Shown here in pieces: positions 1 to 6,527 of a stretch of DNA of 6,595 nt. Each line of letters starts with the position of its first letter. The first letter of the stretch is position 1. The translations under genes and the position numbers were made by a program. The notes beneath the pieces were generated by a model. That model made no database searches. It had not been told where the DNA came from and was given only the letters and a program-made list of their open reading frames with translations. This DNA comes from a candidate division LCP-89 bacterium (GTDB lineage Bacteria; Electryoneota; B3-LCP), in assembly GCA_025774735.1 (NCBI GenBank), contig JALGZU010000163.1, positions 1 through 6,595 of the forward strand, read 5' to 3'.

Positions 1-1413
1 CTGTCTTAATGGTACAACCTGATTAGTGTCGCCGTCTCCTCCGGAGCCAGCACACAGTGGTATGTCCATCAGATCCGGATCGTCTCCGTAATCGAATTCA
101 TGGAGGAAATCACCATCAGGGTGGCTAAGCACCACAAGACGGTAGTCGAAGACGTCCGGAATGGTCACCACGGCCGTGATTCTCCAGCCCAGTGCATCGT
201 CATCGCCCAATCCTTCCACCGTGAACGGAGTCGACTGGTCGAGGAATATTTCCACGTTCGAGGAGTTGCGTTCGAATATATTCACTTTCACCTGTCCCGG
301 ATCAGGCAGTGCGTCTACATCGAACCAAAGATCGATGGACTCGTAGTAACTGACGGGATTCAGTGTATCCACACCATTGGCCGTCCAGGCGTCGTCGAAC
401 CATGCGAAGAAGCCTTCCAGCTGTTCAAGGCCGATCTGGGTCAGGCTGGTTTCGCCGCCATAGGGGATATCAGCGATGAGTGATCCATCCGAACCGTGCA
501 GTTCCGCCCGGATATCATAGATATCCTTGTTAAATGTGGGCAGGGCGAAGGTGTCCGTGACGGCTTCGCCGGGATTCAGGTTGATGAGGAATGCGGTGCT
601 GTCCACCCATTCGGTGCCGATACCATAGGTCGGAGTTACAGCAACGACCAGTCGCACGTCCAGCGCAGAAACCGACCGGTTTATGGACGTGTAAACGACG
701 CTGTATTCGGACCAGAAGCCATCGAGGTCATCATCATTGATGCCGACGCCAGTAGCGATTAGAAGCGTAAAGGTGGAGAACGTCCATTCGGCAGTGTCTG
801 AAAGGGCGCCATCTGAATCCTGTGCGACCACCTGGAAAGTATGGGTTGTCGATTGCGCCAGATTTTCTGTATAGGTCAGCGTCGTATCCGTTGTCCAACT
901 TAAACTCCCCTCCAGACCGGCATAGTAGCCTTCCAGGTTGCCGTCCTCGTCCGAACCTATCCAGTTGAATGTAGCTGTATCGTAGGAGAGGACGCTGTCG
1001 GCAGGGCCCGAAACGATATCGACGTCAGGCGCGCGATTCCCGTACACAGAGAAGGTCCATGATGCCGTATCGGAATAGACACTCCCGGAAAATTCCGCGA
1101 AAACTGCGAAGGTATGCATTTCGCCTTCAGAGAAACCGCCGTAAGAAGCCGAAGTGTTGCTGGTGGAGACATAATTTCCGTCCAGTCCGGCTTGGTAAGC
1201 CTGAACTGCCCCGGGGGGATCGTTGACCTGCCAGGAGAAATCAGCGCTTTCCGAGAAGTGAATGCTGTCCGCTGGATAGGACAAAAGGGTAATCGTCGGT
1301 TGAACAGGTGGAGGGGACGTGCCTCCGTCTCCTCCACCATCGCTGCAACTCATTATCATTCCGCTGATGATGATCAGAACGGCAAAGATGACAAAGCGAA
1401 TCTCAGCGTGCAT
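1..1413 (-). CDS. Large modular lipoprotein with tandem Ig/FnIII-like domains (3' end outside window)
   Basis: The frame is open from ATG 1413-1411 to the window edge: 471 codons and no stop. The N-terminus is a lipoprotein signal: hydrophobic residues 7-20, then IMSC with Cys23 as the predicted lipidated residue, followed by a Gly/Asp/Pro-rich linker (24-39). Residues about 40-124 and 130-215 form two similar beta-sandwich modules. Both contain PADS near the start, YxAGL in the middle, and SDTAxWTFS at the end, as in Ig/FnIII-like surface modules. Residues about 222-330 and 345-453 form a second pair of weaker repeats that resemble 'choice-of-anchor'-type beta modules; that family match is from memory. 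A second Gly/Asp-rich linker begins near 455. The start has a Shine-Dalgarno GAGGAAG 7 bases upstream. It lies 25 bases after pdxJ and is probably co-transcribed. Function is unknown; a surface-exposed adhesive or binding lipoprotein is the likeliest reading. Confidence 0.82.
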   Translation of the reverse strand, partial: MHAEIRFVIFAVLIIISGMIMSCSDGGGDGGTSPPPVQPTITLLSYPADSIHFSESADFSWQVNDPPGAVQAYQAGLDGNYVSTSNTSASYGGFSEGEMHTFAVFAEFSGSVYSDTASWTFSVYGNRAPDVDIVSGPADSVLSYDTATFNWIGSDEDGNLEGYYAGLEGSLSWTTDTTLTYTENLAQSTTHTFQVVAQDSDGALSDTAEWTFSTFTLLIATGVGINDDDLDGFWSEYSVVYTSINRSVSALDVRLVVAVTPTYGIGTEWVDSTAFLINLNPGEAVTDTFALPTFNKDIYDIRAELHGSDGSLIADIPYGGETSLTQIGLEQLEGFFAWFDDAWTANGVDTLNPVSYYESIDLWFDVDALPDPGQVKVNIFERNSSNVEIFLDQSTPFTVEGLGDDDALGWRITAVVTIPDVFDYRLVVLSHPDGDFLHEFDYGDDPDLMDIPLCAGSGGDGDTNQVVPLRQ

Positions 1414-1438
1414 GTTTCTTCCTCAATTTCTCAAGTAT

Positions 1439-2152
1439 CTAACGATCGATCAGATAGCGCATCTCTTCGATGGCTTTGGTCAAACCGACGAAAGCGGCTC
1501 GACTGATGATCGAATGCCCGATGTTAAGTTCCTGTATTTCGTTGATGGCTGCTACCGGCTGGACATTATGATAAGTCAATCCATGACCGGCGGCGACGAA
1601 CAGCTCCATTTTGGCTGCGGCGATGGCGGCTGAAGCGATGTCGTCCAGAGCCACATCCGCAGCCTGTGGATCCCGGCACTCGGCATAATAGCCGGTGTGC
1701 AGTTCGACGGCCTGGGCACCGATTTTCGCTGTATCCCGGATCGCGTTCAGTGTCGGATCGATGAAGAGGCTGACTTCGATTCCGGAGCTGTTGAGGGTTT
1801 CAGTGACCTCTTTGTAGCGCTGGATCTGATCGGCGATCTGCAATCCGCTCTCGGTGGTGCGTTCCTGGCGTTTTTCCGGGACGAGGGTGCAGACTTCCGG
1901 TTTGATCAAGAGCGCCTTTTCGACCATCTCCTGTGTGGCGGCCATCTCCATATTGAGTCGCGAGAAGACCACCTGCCGGATCACTTCCAGGTCGCGATCC
2001 TGGATATGGCGGCGGTCTTCGCGCAGGTGACAGACGATGCTGTCGGCTCCAGCCAGATCGGCCATGACCGCCGCTCCCACTGGATCAGGCTCGATACCGC
2101 CTCGCGCCTGGCGCAGGGTGGCGACGTGATCGACGTTGACCCCGAGTTTCAT
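1439..2152 (-). CDS. pdxJ: Pyridoxine 5'-phosphate synthase PdxJ
   Basis: PdxJ is the cytoplasmic enzyme of the DXP-dependent vitamin B6 route. It condenses 1-deoxy-D-xylulose 5-phosphate with 3-amino-2-oxopropyl phosphate to give pyridoxine 5'-phosphate. The 237-residue product is nearly the length of the E. coli enzyme (about 243) and full of family signatures: LGVNVDHVATLRQARG (3-18), HLREDRRHI (42-50), NMEMA (67-71), LVPEKRQE (90-97), SLFID (128-132), LHTGYYA (151-157), AGHGLTYHNV (188-197) and ELNIGHSII (208-216). The catalytic residues known from E. coli (His45, Glu72, His193) correspond to His42, Glu69 and His190, all present, so the enzyme looks active. The start is fixed by the conserved N-terminal motif, although the ribosome binding site is weak. 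It lies 32 bases after a small lipoprotein gene and 25 before a large one, an unusual setting for a cofactor gene. Stop is TAG. Confidence 0.97.
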   Translation of the reverse strand: MKLGVNVDHVATLRQARGGIEPDPVGAAVMADLAGADSIVCHLREDRRHIQDRDLEVIRQVVFSRLNMEMAATQEMVEKALLIKPEVCTLVPEKRQERTTESGLQIADQIQRYKEVTETLNSSGIEVSLFIDPTLNAIRDTAKIGAQAVELHTGYYAECRDPQAADVALDDIASAAIAAAKMELFVAAGHGLTYHNVQPVAAINEIQELNIGHSIISRAAFVGLTKAIEEMRYLIDR

Positions 2153-2184
2153 AGCGTTCTACCAATACTTGATGGGAATTTCTA

Positions 2185-2706
2185 TTAGAATATGGTGATA
2201 TCCTTCCAGGTCAGGATGCGGAAGCGGTCTCCTTCCTCCTTCTTGACCGTAAAATTGGCGAATCCGTACAGGTCATAGGTTGAACCGCCGGCGTAGCCGT
2301 AGAGTGAGAGGGCGAAACTGGCATCGAATTCCAGGCTGGTGTTCTCCTCAGCAAAATTCTCGATGCTGTCGGGCAAAGCATACCAGGTCAGGTTGATCTG
2401 TTCAAAGTTAGTAAACAGGCCTCCGGTCGCTTTCAGATCAGTATCGCGGCCCCACTGGTCCTCGCGCTCTTCGATGACGTCGTAGTAGATGAAAATGAAA
2501 CTCTCATCCAGACAATTGGCGTAGCGAAGGGAATCCTGGAAATTGTAAGAGTTCTTGAAATTATCCAGCAGTTCGCCCACGGTTTGCTGATCCGTCCAGA
2601 GGGAGGTCGACGGGTTGCCCATCACCGGAGCGAAGGGATTCAGGCAGCCGGCGAGACCGAAATTCAGGCATATCAGCGTGGTGAATGCGATGCTGATTCG
2701 ACTCAT
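2185..2706 (-). CDS. Small lipoprotein of unknown function, paralogue of the preceding gene
   Basis: The 173-residue product begins with a lipoprotein signal peptide: a short basic start, hydrophobic residues 5-19, and lipobox LAGC with Cys21. The mature part is mixed alpha/beta. A predicted helix at about 42-55 (TVGELLDNFKNSY) leads into YANCLDESFIFIYY (62-75), then WGRD...ATGGLF (85-98), and the end is strand-rich, closing with FRILTWKDI (162-170). These elements match the 195-residue lipoprotein just upstream in the same order, so the two look like products of an old duplication. The layout (helix, aromatic strand, WGxD helix, terminal sheet) resembles an NTF2/SnoaL-like cone fold, which is inference. 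Its Shine-Dalgarno AGGGGG (2723-2718) overlaps the TAG stop of the upstream gene, suggesting translational coupling. The protein is probably anchored in the outer membrane facing the periplasm. No catalytic function can be assigned. Confidence 0.85.
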   Translation of the reverse strand: MSRISIAFTTLICLNFGLAGCLNPFAPVMGNPSTSLWTDQQTVGELLDNFKNSYNFQDSLRYANCLDESFIFIYYDVIEEREDQWGRDTDLKATGGLFTNFEQINLTWYALPDSIENFAEENTSLEFDASFALSLYGYAGGSTYDLYGFANFTVKKEEGDRFRILTWKDITIF

Positions 2707-2721
2707 TTCAAGCGCTTCCCC

Positions 2722-3309
2722 CTAATACAATCCCGCCTTCAAATCCGTCCAGGAGGCGTATCCTTCCAGGTTTTCGATATCCTCCCAGCGGTAGATCGCC
2801 CAGTAACCGGTGCCGTTCTTGGCCAGGTAGAAATCGGCGCGGCCCCTGACCTCCTGCGGCAGTAATGGGTCGCTCACCGGGACGACCATGGTATAGGACT
2901 TGGTGACCCACACGGAATCCTCGTTCCCATACACCAGTTCGCCTTCAGACAGAAAGCTCAAAAATCCGGGCGATCCCGTCGAGAGCAGTGAGAAGAGATA
3001 ATCGATGGCCTGGTACTCTTCGTCGTATCCCCACGGCACCGATAGAGGCCAGATGGTGTTCGGATTGGGGATGAAGAGATACGTCTCGAGCGTATCATCG
3101 GGCGTAAAGAAGCAGCGCATATAGTGATCGCCGTTTACGTCCACGATGGCCTGCTTCATGTTCTCAAAGACCTGGTCCACCTGGGTCGGATAGATCCAGG
3201 CAGAACCGGGATCGAACGGCGGTTCCGTGGGCCTCGTACTGAAGAGGTCACAGGAGCTGACCAGCATCAACGAAAGCCCTATTATAACGGTAAGAATGAC
3301 GTATTTCAT
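2722..3309 (-). CDS. Small lipoprotein of unknown function, first gene of the second unit
   Basis: The 195-residue product starts with a typical lipoprotein signal: MKYV, hydrophobic residues 4-17, lipobox VSSC with Cys20. A Pro-rich linker (26-34) follows, then a predicted helix PTQVDQVFENMKQAI (41-55), YMRCFF (63-68), a strand LETYLFI (74-80), WGYDEEYQAIDYLF (93-106), and a beta-rich end closing with YWAIYRWEDIE (169-179). The downstream lipoprotein has the same motif order, including Cys at the equivalent place (Cys66 here, Cys65 there), the WGxD...A...LF helix and the W[ED/KD]I ending, so the two are paralogues. An NTF2-like fold is plausible but not shown. The start ATG has a purine-rich GAGAAGA immediately upstream and lies about 20 bases below a predicted transcription start, so this gene probably heads the operon. 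The product appears complete; its role and ligand are unknown. Confidence 0.86.
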   Translation of the reverse strand: MKYVILTVIIGLSLMLVSSCDLFSTRPTEPPFDPGSAWIYPTQVDQVFENMKQAIVDVNGDHYMRCFFTPDDTLETYLFIPNPNTIWPLSVPWGYDEEYQAIDYLFSLLSTGSPGFLSFLSEGELVYGNEDSVWVTKSYTMVVPVSDPLLPQEVRGRADFYLAKNGTGYWAIYRWEDIENLEGYASWTDLKAGLY

Positions 3310-3336
3310 TCTTCTCAGCAGACGAGCGTATCATTT

Positions 3337-3365
3337 AATATAAGAAAGGAATCCCCTAAAATCAA
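3337..3365 (-). promoter_or_regulatory. Predicted sigma70-type promoter for the lipoprotein/pdxJ unit
   Basis: On the minus strand a -35 element TTGATT (3365-3360) is followed by exactly 17 bases and a -10 element TATATT (3342-3337). These match TTGACA at four positions and TATAAT at five. Transcription would begin near 3330, leaving a leader of about 20 bases before the ATG at 3309. It is the only well-spaced pair I found in this intergenic region and sits just after the hairpin closing the upstream unit, as expected for a new operon. If the organism is from the Bacteroidetes proper, its sigma factor may prefer a different consensus. Confidence 0.6.
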
Positions 3366-3386
3366 GGTACAAGTGCCGCTTTTTCA

Positions 3387-3426
3387 GTCTTTAAAAGACA
3401 TTGAGATCCTAAGAAAGGATCTCAAT
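3387..3426 (-). terminator. Predicted terminator hairpin after the dehydrogenase gene
   Basis: A perfect 11-base inverted repeat, ATTGAGATCCT (3400-3410) and AGGATCTCAAT (3416-3426), encloses a 5-base loop. Read on the minus strand it begins 38 bases after the TGA stop of the dehydrogenase and is followed at once by GTCTTTT, a short U-rich stretch. That arrangement fits a modest rho-independent terminator. The stem is only about one third G/C and the T-run is interrupted, so it may be leaky or act as an RNA-stabilising 3' end. The following 13 bases (3387-3399) form a second small palindrome, GTCTTT-A-AAAGAC on the plus strand, included here. The plus-strand side has no T-run. Confidence 0.55.
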
Positions 3427-3464
3427 ATCAGTTTAGATATGCTTCAATTTAGAGGATCATCACA

Positions 3465-4580
3465 TCAGAGTTTACCGACGATGGTTTCGGCCATTTCCAA
3501 TGTCTTGGCGCTTCCACCCATGTCGTAGGTACGGACGCTACCTTCGGCAATGACTGCCGCAACGGCCTCCTCGATCCGATTGGCTTTGTCAGTTTCACCC
3601 AGCCAATCCAGCATCATCTTGGCGGACAGTACGGTCGCGATGGGATTGACTTTGTACATACCCGTATACTTAGGAGCCGAACCATGCGTAGGTTCGAAGA
3701 CGGCATAATTGTCTCCGATGTTGCCCGCGCAGGCGAAACCAAGACCGCCTACCAGTTGAGCGCAGAGGTCGGAGAGGATGTCTCCGAACATGTTTTCAGC
3801 GACCAGCAAATCATAATCATTGGGATTTTTTACCAGCCACATGCACTGGGCGTCTATGTTGGTCTCCCATAGTGGGACGTCCGGGTAATCCTGCGAGATT
3901 TTCCGTGCGGAGCGGATCATCAGACCGCCGGTTTCACGCAGGACGTTTGGTTTATCCACGACAGTCACGGAAGAGCGGTTGAATTTCTTGGCGAATTCGA
4001 ACGCCTGGTGAACAATACTTTCGCATCCAGATCGGCTCATGATGCGTGTTGAAATAGCAAGGTCATCCATGGCGTGAACACCGAACTTTTTCATCTTGGG
4101 ATGTTCACAGAGCGCATCGAACATGGTTTGCGGCACAGGGTGAAATTCGACACCACCGTACATACCTTCTGTGTTCTCCCGGAAGACGATCAGGTCGATG
4201 TCATCCTTGTAATTTAAGGGATTGCCCTTGTACGCCTTGCAGGGGCGCATGTTGGTGTGGAGGTTGAGTTCCTGGCGCAGCCGTACGATGGGGCTGAAGT
4301 AAGTATATCCATTGTCCTGCAGGGAAGGATCGAGCTCCTTGGCTGCTTCGTCTTTCGGTTTGGAGGTGATGGCGCCGAAAAGGGCGCAATCGGTGTCTTT
4401 CAGCATTTCCAGGGTGCGGTCAGGCAGGGCGTTGCCCTCTTTGATCCAGAATTCCCAACCGATATCACCGTGGATGTATTCCGCGTCAAAATCGAGTTTG
4501 TCCAGCACCAAACGGGCGGCTTCCATGACTTCAACCCCGACGCCGTCGCCCGGCAGCCAGGCGATGCGATACTTGGCCAT
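3465..4580 (-). CDS. NAD(P)-dependent isocitrate/isopropylmalate dehydrogenase family protein, probably isocitrate dehydrogenase
   Basis: The 371-residue product is a complete beta-decarboxylating dehydrogenase of the IDH/IPMDH family, which oxidises a 2-hydroxy-dicarboxylate and releases CO2. The start is ATG 4580: MAKYRIAWLPGDGVGVEV matches the family N-terminus and AAGGGAG lies just upstream. Substrate-site residues are present: Arg102, Arg112, Arg134 (in FRENTEGMY) and Tyr141, with Lys210 and Asp243, Asp267, Asp271 for catalysis and metal binding. Ser96 sits six residues before Arg102, as Ser113 does before Arg119 in E. coli isocitrate dehydrogenase, favouring isocitrate. The cofactor loop EPTHGSAPKYTG...KVNP (296-313) has Lys304, Tyr305 and Val311, which match E. 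coli NADP-type determinants, while NAD enzymes usually carry Asp, Ile, Ala. The E. coli Arg395 equivalent appears to be Gly. Homoisocitrate or isopropylmalate activity cannot be excluded, but no leuC/leuD or lysine genes adjoin it. It lies 16 bases after a PorV-type gene. Confidence 0.9.
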   Translation of the reverse strand: MAKYRIAWLPGDGVGVEVMEAARLVLDKLDFDAEYIHGDIGWEFWIKEGNALPDRTLEMLKDTDCALFGAITSKPKDEAAKELDPSLQDNGYTYFSPIVRLRQELNLHTNMRPCKAYKGNPLNYKDDIDLIVFRENTEGMYGGVEFHPVPQTMFDALCEHPKMKKFGVHAMDDLAISTRIMSRSGCESIVHQAFEFAKKFNRSSVTVVDKPNVLRETGGLMIRSARKISQDYPDVPLWETNIDAQCMWLVKNPNDYDLLVAENMFGDILSDLCAQLVGGLGFACAGNIGDNYAVFEPTHGSAPKYTGMYKVNPIATVLSAKMMLDWLGETDKANRIEEAVAAVIAEGSVRTYDMGGSAKTLEMAETIVGKL

Positions 4581-4596
4581 ATACTCCCTTTCTTTC

Positions 4597-5502
4597 TTAA
4601 AAACCGAGGTGTATTGCAAATCTATGTGAAGCTTCAAAGTCCTCTTCGAAGGGCTGATAGGCGTAATCGAAGCGATACCCCTTCCAGCCGAAACCGACGC
4701 CGCCCGAGAAACTACGTAGTTCACTGCCGGTCTGGTAGCCCGCCCGCAGGAAGAGGTGCTCCTTCCAGGCTCCTTCCAGACCAGCGTGTAACCGGACGTC
4801 GTCGTTGAAGTAAGCCTGCAAGTCTCCCAGACCGCCCAGACCGAAATCACCCGACGTGACGATTGTGCCGGCGATACCGATCAACGCGCTGGAGGGCAGT
4901 GGTGTGTTCTCCACATCCAGGGAGCTCATCTGTCCCAGATTACGAGCTGCAACAGCGAGAGTTACATCGTGGTAATTCAGTGCCCACGCAGCACCCAGAT
5001 CGAAGCTCAGGCCGTACGCCGATTCGTTGTAAATCTGCTGGTTCAGGTAGCGCGCCGTGGCGCCTAGAGCCAGAGATTCCCTGAAACGGTATGCAAAGCT
5101 GATTCCCGCGGTTAGGTCATGTGCGGAGAATGTTTCCAGGGGATCGTCAGAGGGCAATACCCGCAGTTCCAGGTCCGGTGTGCTGAACACGTTGAAAGAA
5201 ATGCCGATGGCGTGTTTATCCCCCGAGAAGAGTAGTGCTCCGCTCTGCAGGGTCAGGTCGAGGAGCCAATCGGTGTAGCCGAAGGCAGCTTCTGAATAAT
5301 CACTGTAGGCCATCAGGGCCGGATTATGAAAAACAGTCATGGCTCCGCGCGATCCCGCGACACCTGCTTCACCGAGGGCGGCGCTGCGAGCATCGGGTGC
5401 GATTTTTAAAAGCGGCAGGGATCCATCGGTCTCCGTCCGTCCCGTACCCACGATAAGGCCCGCTACCGAAGCAGCCAGTATCCCCATTCGGAGCAGTTTC
5501 AT
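4597..5502 (-). CDS. PorV/PorQ family outer-membrane beta-barrel protein (second of a tandem pair)
   Basis: The 301-residue product has a signal peptide (basic MKLLR, hydrophobic 7-20, cleavage roughly at 20-26) and then the block conserved near the mature N-terminus of PorV/PorQ proteins: LLKIAPDARSAALGEAGVA (31-49) followed by FHNPALMAY (58-66). The rest alternates hydrophobic and polar residues in strands with short turns, as in a 14-strand FadL-like barrel. It ends in the aromatic-terminated strand HRFAIHLGF, typical of the signal read by the BAM complex. Family members include PorV, which shuttles T9SS cargo to the attachment complex, and PorQ; many others have no known role. The start ATG 5502 overlaps the TGA of the upstream paralogue by one base, with GGTGA 7 bases before it, so the two are translationally coupled. 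A specific T9SS role is not shown by sequence alone. Confidence 0.85.
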   Translation of the reverse strand: MKLLRMGILAASVAGLIVGTGRTETDGSLPLLKIAPDARSAALGEAGVAGSRGAMTVFHNPALMAYSDYSEAAFGYTDWLLDLTLQSGALLFSGDKHAIGISFNVFSTPDLELRVLPSDDPLETFSAHDLTAGISFAYRFRESLALGATARYLNQQIYNESAYGLSFDLGAAWALNYHDVTLAVAARNLGQMSSLDVENTPLPSSALIGIAGTIVTSGDFGLGGLGDLQAYFNDDVRLHAGLEGAWKEHLFLRAGYQTGSELRSFSGGVGFGWKGYRFDYAYQPFEEDFEASHRFAIHLGF

Positions 5503-6518
5503 CAGAAATTCACCGAAAATGATATCACCTGTGAGTCATAAGGCGGCACGTCCTGGATCTGGTAAGCGTAATCCAACTGGCCGCGCAGTTGCCACACCAG
5601 GAAGCCGAAACCGAAGCCCAGCGCCAGATCTTGGTCGTCATAGCCGGCACGCAAACTGAAACTGTACGGATTCAGGTCGAGGTAGGTGTACTCAGCCCCG
5701 ACGTGGATCTGGTTGTCGTCCTGATCGCCTGTCTCAAGTTCTCCGGCCAGCATCAGCCCGAAGTCGAAGAAATACGATGCGCCGATGCGGTAAATGCCGG
5801 GGAATTCATCCGTTATGGTGGTGCCGTCATCCCCCCAGATAGTGGTGGTATCCCAGCGGTACTGGGCGTTGATGTGGCGGGCCTGCGCACCCAGGTAGAG
5901 CCGATTAACCGGATTAACCAGAATACCTGCATCGAATCCGAGTCGGGCGCTGTTTAAAGTTTCATCTGCCGTCAGTTCGGGGAAGCTGTTGTAAAGGATT
6001 TTGGGGGCGAAGCCGATTGAAATGCGATCCGCCAGGCGCAATGCGAAGGCGAAGTAGAAGGCATTTTCCGAATTTTCGAAAAGGCCGATGTGATTGCCGT
6101 CCGAATCGCGGGCGTCAATTTCATTGGTGCCGGCGCTGATCCAACCGACCGCGAGTCCCGCTGAAAGAGGGTTTCCGGATTGCTTCGAAGGCGGGTGCAG
6201 CGGCAGGGCGAAACCGACAAAGTTCAGATGACGGTCAAGTGAAAGGTAAGTATAGGTTGTCAACAGGGAGCGCTCTTTCAGATAGGGGAGCGAGGCTGGG
6301 TTGTAGTATAAGCCGTATCCGTCTCCCGGGATGGCGACGCCGAGGTCGCCCAGCGCCAGAGCTCGCGCTCCCAGACCCATCCGCAGGAAGGCACCGGCCA
6401 TTCCCGCATTCGATCCCGCACCTGCAGCAGGCGCATGGACGCCGATCAGGATGGCGGCCGAAACGAGGGTGACCAGTTTCAGCAGAACGTTTTTTAAACT
6501 CATGGATTTCATTCGCAC
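5502..6518 (-). CDS. PorV/PorQ family outer-membrane beta-barrel protein (first of a tandem pair)
   Basis: The 338-residue product carries a signal peptide (basic to residue 14, hydrophobic 15-27, likely cleavage near Ala34) and the PorV/PorQ N-terminal block AGAFLRMGLGARALALG (41-57) with LYYNPASLPYL (70-80). The remainder is a run of amphipathic strands with Gly/Asp/Asn turns ending in VISFSVNF, a classical C-terminal barrel strand finishing with Phe. A loop at about 222-238, rich in Asp, Thr and Gly, is probably extracellular. The start is uncertain. GTG 6518 is called because AGGA (6529-6526) lies 7 bases upstream and overlaps the previous stop; ATG 6512 and ATG 6503 in the same frame are alternatives and would only trim the signal peptide. 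The gene follows the previous one by 9 bases and overlaps the next by one. It is a paralogue of the downstream gene, not a near-identical copy. Confidence 0.86.
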   Translation of the reverse strand: MRMKSMSLKNVLLKLVTLVSAAILIGVHAPAAGAGSNAGMAGAFLRMGLGARALALGDLGVAIPGDGYGLYYNPASLPYLKERSLLTTYTYLSLDRHLNFVGFALPLHPPSKQSGNPLSAGLAVGWISAGTNEIDARDSDGNHIGLFENSENAFYFAFALRLADRISIGFAPKILYNSFPELTADETLNSARLGFDAGILVNPVNRLYLGAQARHINAQYRWDTTTIWGDDGTTITDEFPGIYRIGASYFFDFGLMLAGELETGDQDDNQIHVGAEYTYLDLNPYSFSLRAGYDDQDLALGFGFGFLVWQLRGQLDYAYQIQDVPPYDSQVISFSVNF

Positions 6519-6527
6519 TCTTTTGTC

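Noticed and set aside
100..483. Plus-strand open frame of 127 codons at the left end.
   Set aside because: The opposite strand carries a continuous lipoprotein frame with clear repeats; this frame shows no signal peptide, domain or ribosome binding site.
1697..2188. Plus-strand open frame of 163 codons opposite pdxJ.
   Set aside because: It is antisense to a certain gene, has no recognisable domain and no credible ribosome binding site; it is a mirror of pdxJ codon usage.
2584..2865. Plus-strand open frame spanning the junction between the two small lipoproteins.
   Set aside because: It overlaps the signal peptide of one gene and the C-terminus of the other on the opposite strand, with no features of its own.
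3310..3464. Possible riboswitch or small RNA in the intergenic region.
   Set aside because: Apart from the terminator-like hairpin and the small palindrome, no conserved riboswitch layout is visible, and the predicted leader before the lipoprotein start is only about 20 bases.
4257..4808. Plus-strand open frame of 183 codons opposite the dehydrogenase and the second barrel gene.
   Set aside because: It crosses the junction of two well-supported minus-strand genes and its translation has the Arg/Gly-rich, low-complexity look of an antisense shadow.
4581..4850. A 90-residue N-terminal extension of the dehydrogenase frame, giving 461 residues.
   Set aside because: It lies inside the PorV-type gene in another frame, has no family similarity, and the internal ATG at 4580 has a ribosome binding site and begins exactly at the conserved family N-terminus.
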